The position numbers were made by a program, and so were the translations under genes. From CAYVBJ01 sp964415185 (GTDB taxonomy: Bacteria; Bacteroidota; Rhodothermia; Balneolales; Balneolaceae), in assembly GCA_964415185.1 (NCBI GenBank), contig CAYPZI010000018.1:1-33093 (forward strand): a stretch of DNA of 33,093 nucleotides, given 5' to 3'. Shown piece after piece: positions 33,016 through 33,093 of the stretch. The notes below the pieces were generated by a model, which did no database searches, had not been told where the DNA came from, and saw only the letters and a program-made list of their open reading frames with translations. Each line of letters opens with the position of its first letter. The first letter of the stretch is position 1.

Positions 33016-33093
33016 TCATCCGGCAATAACTTCCAAAGAATCCGATTTGAAGTGATTAAAGAAGTCCGGGATCACTTTTAATGCATAGCTTGA
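33016..33093 (-). CDS. Possible 3' end of a minus-strand gene (partial)
   Basis: From the right edge the minus strand is open for 25 codons (ending in KSDSLEVIAG) to a TGA at 33016-33018, immediately after the hairpin. A convergent gene tail would fit the layout, but 25 codons is short enough to be chance and I recognise no family. Confidence 0.35.
   Translation of the reverse strand, partial: SSYALKVIPDFFNHFKSDSLEVIAG

Overview
The window reads like a chromosomal segment of a bacterium from the Bacteroidota/Rhodothermota/Balneolota (FCB) group. Three things point there: promoters of the form TTG-N19-TAnnTTTG (clear at 4911-4940 and 11136-11166), a SusC-type LSEVVVSGY signature, and an ABC permease fused to an M1 peptidase domain. 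Most genes lack a Shine-Dalgarno sequence; two strong exceptions are noted. The mevalonate cluster with a class II HMG-CoA reductase would suit Balneolales or a relative, but the exact lineage is inference. I see no phage, CRISPR array, rRNA or tRNA.

Layout. 1-393 is a three-level nested tandem repeat (149-bp units built from 29-bp units built from 9-10-bp words) that runs off the left edge and ends at the stop codon of the first gene. 394-4871 (minus) is a mevalonate operon: diphosphomevalonate decarboxylase, phosphomevalonate kinase, then one polypeptide joining HMG-CoA reductase to mevalonate kinase. The genes overlap by 11 nt at both junctions, and a 7-codon leader ORF overlaps the first start. 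5022-7357 (minus) is a two-gene ABC transporter, followed by an AGCS amino-acid symporter, an outer-membrane barrel-like protein and a MarC-family protein. Divergent from MarC lie a GAF-domain free-methionine-sulfoxide reductase-like gene, an ECF-like sigma factor and a membrane/TPR protein. Polyphosphate kinase (minus) follows. The plus-strand block 15160-21232 holds ruvB, metK, a secreted PHP-domain hydrolase and two tandem amidohydrolases, the second without most predicted metal ligands.

The right part holds a two-domain lipoprotein behind a LacI-type palindrome, a DoxX protein, an exported Gfo/Idh/MocA oxidoreductase and a fasciclin lipoprotein with a clear terminator. Next comes a gene-relic zone (25010-25555: LytTR regulator and CPBP protease fragments), a small membrane protein, a DUF4139 protein carrying an inserted TonB-receptor-type domain, and an ABC ATPase with its permease/M1-peptidase partner.

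How genes work together: the mva cluster covers mevalonate formation through IPP, but HMG-CoA synthase and IPP isomerase are not in the window. The sigma factor and TPR protein look like a regulator pair. The tandem amidohydrolases may form a catalytic/non-catalytic pair. The right-hand ABC pair forms an exporter-like complex with a peptidase domain. The most unusual items are the nested repeat, the reductase-kinase fusion, the degenerate amidohydrolase, and the palindromes upstream of metK and of the lipoprotein gene.
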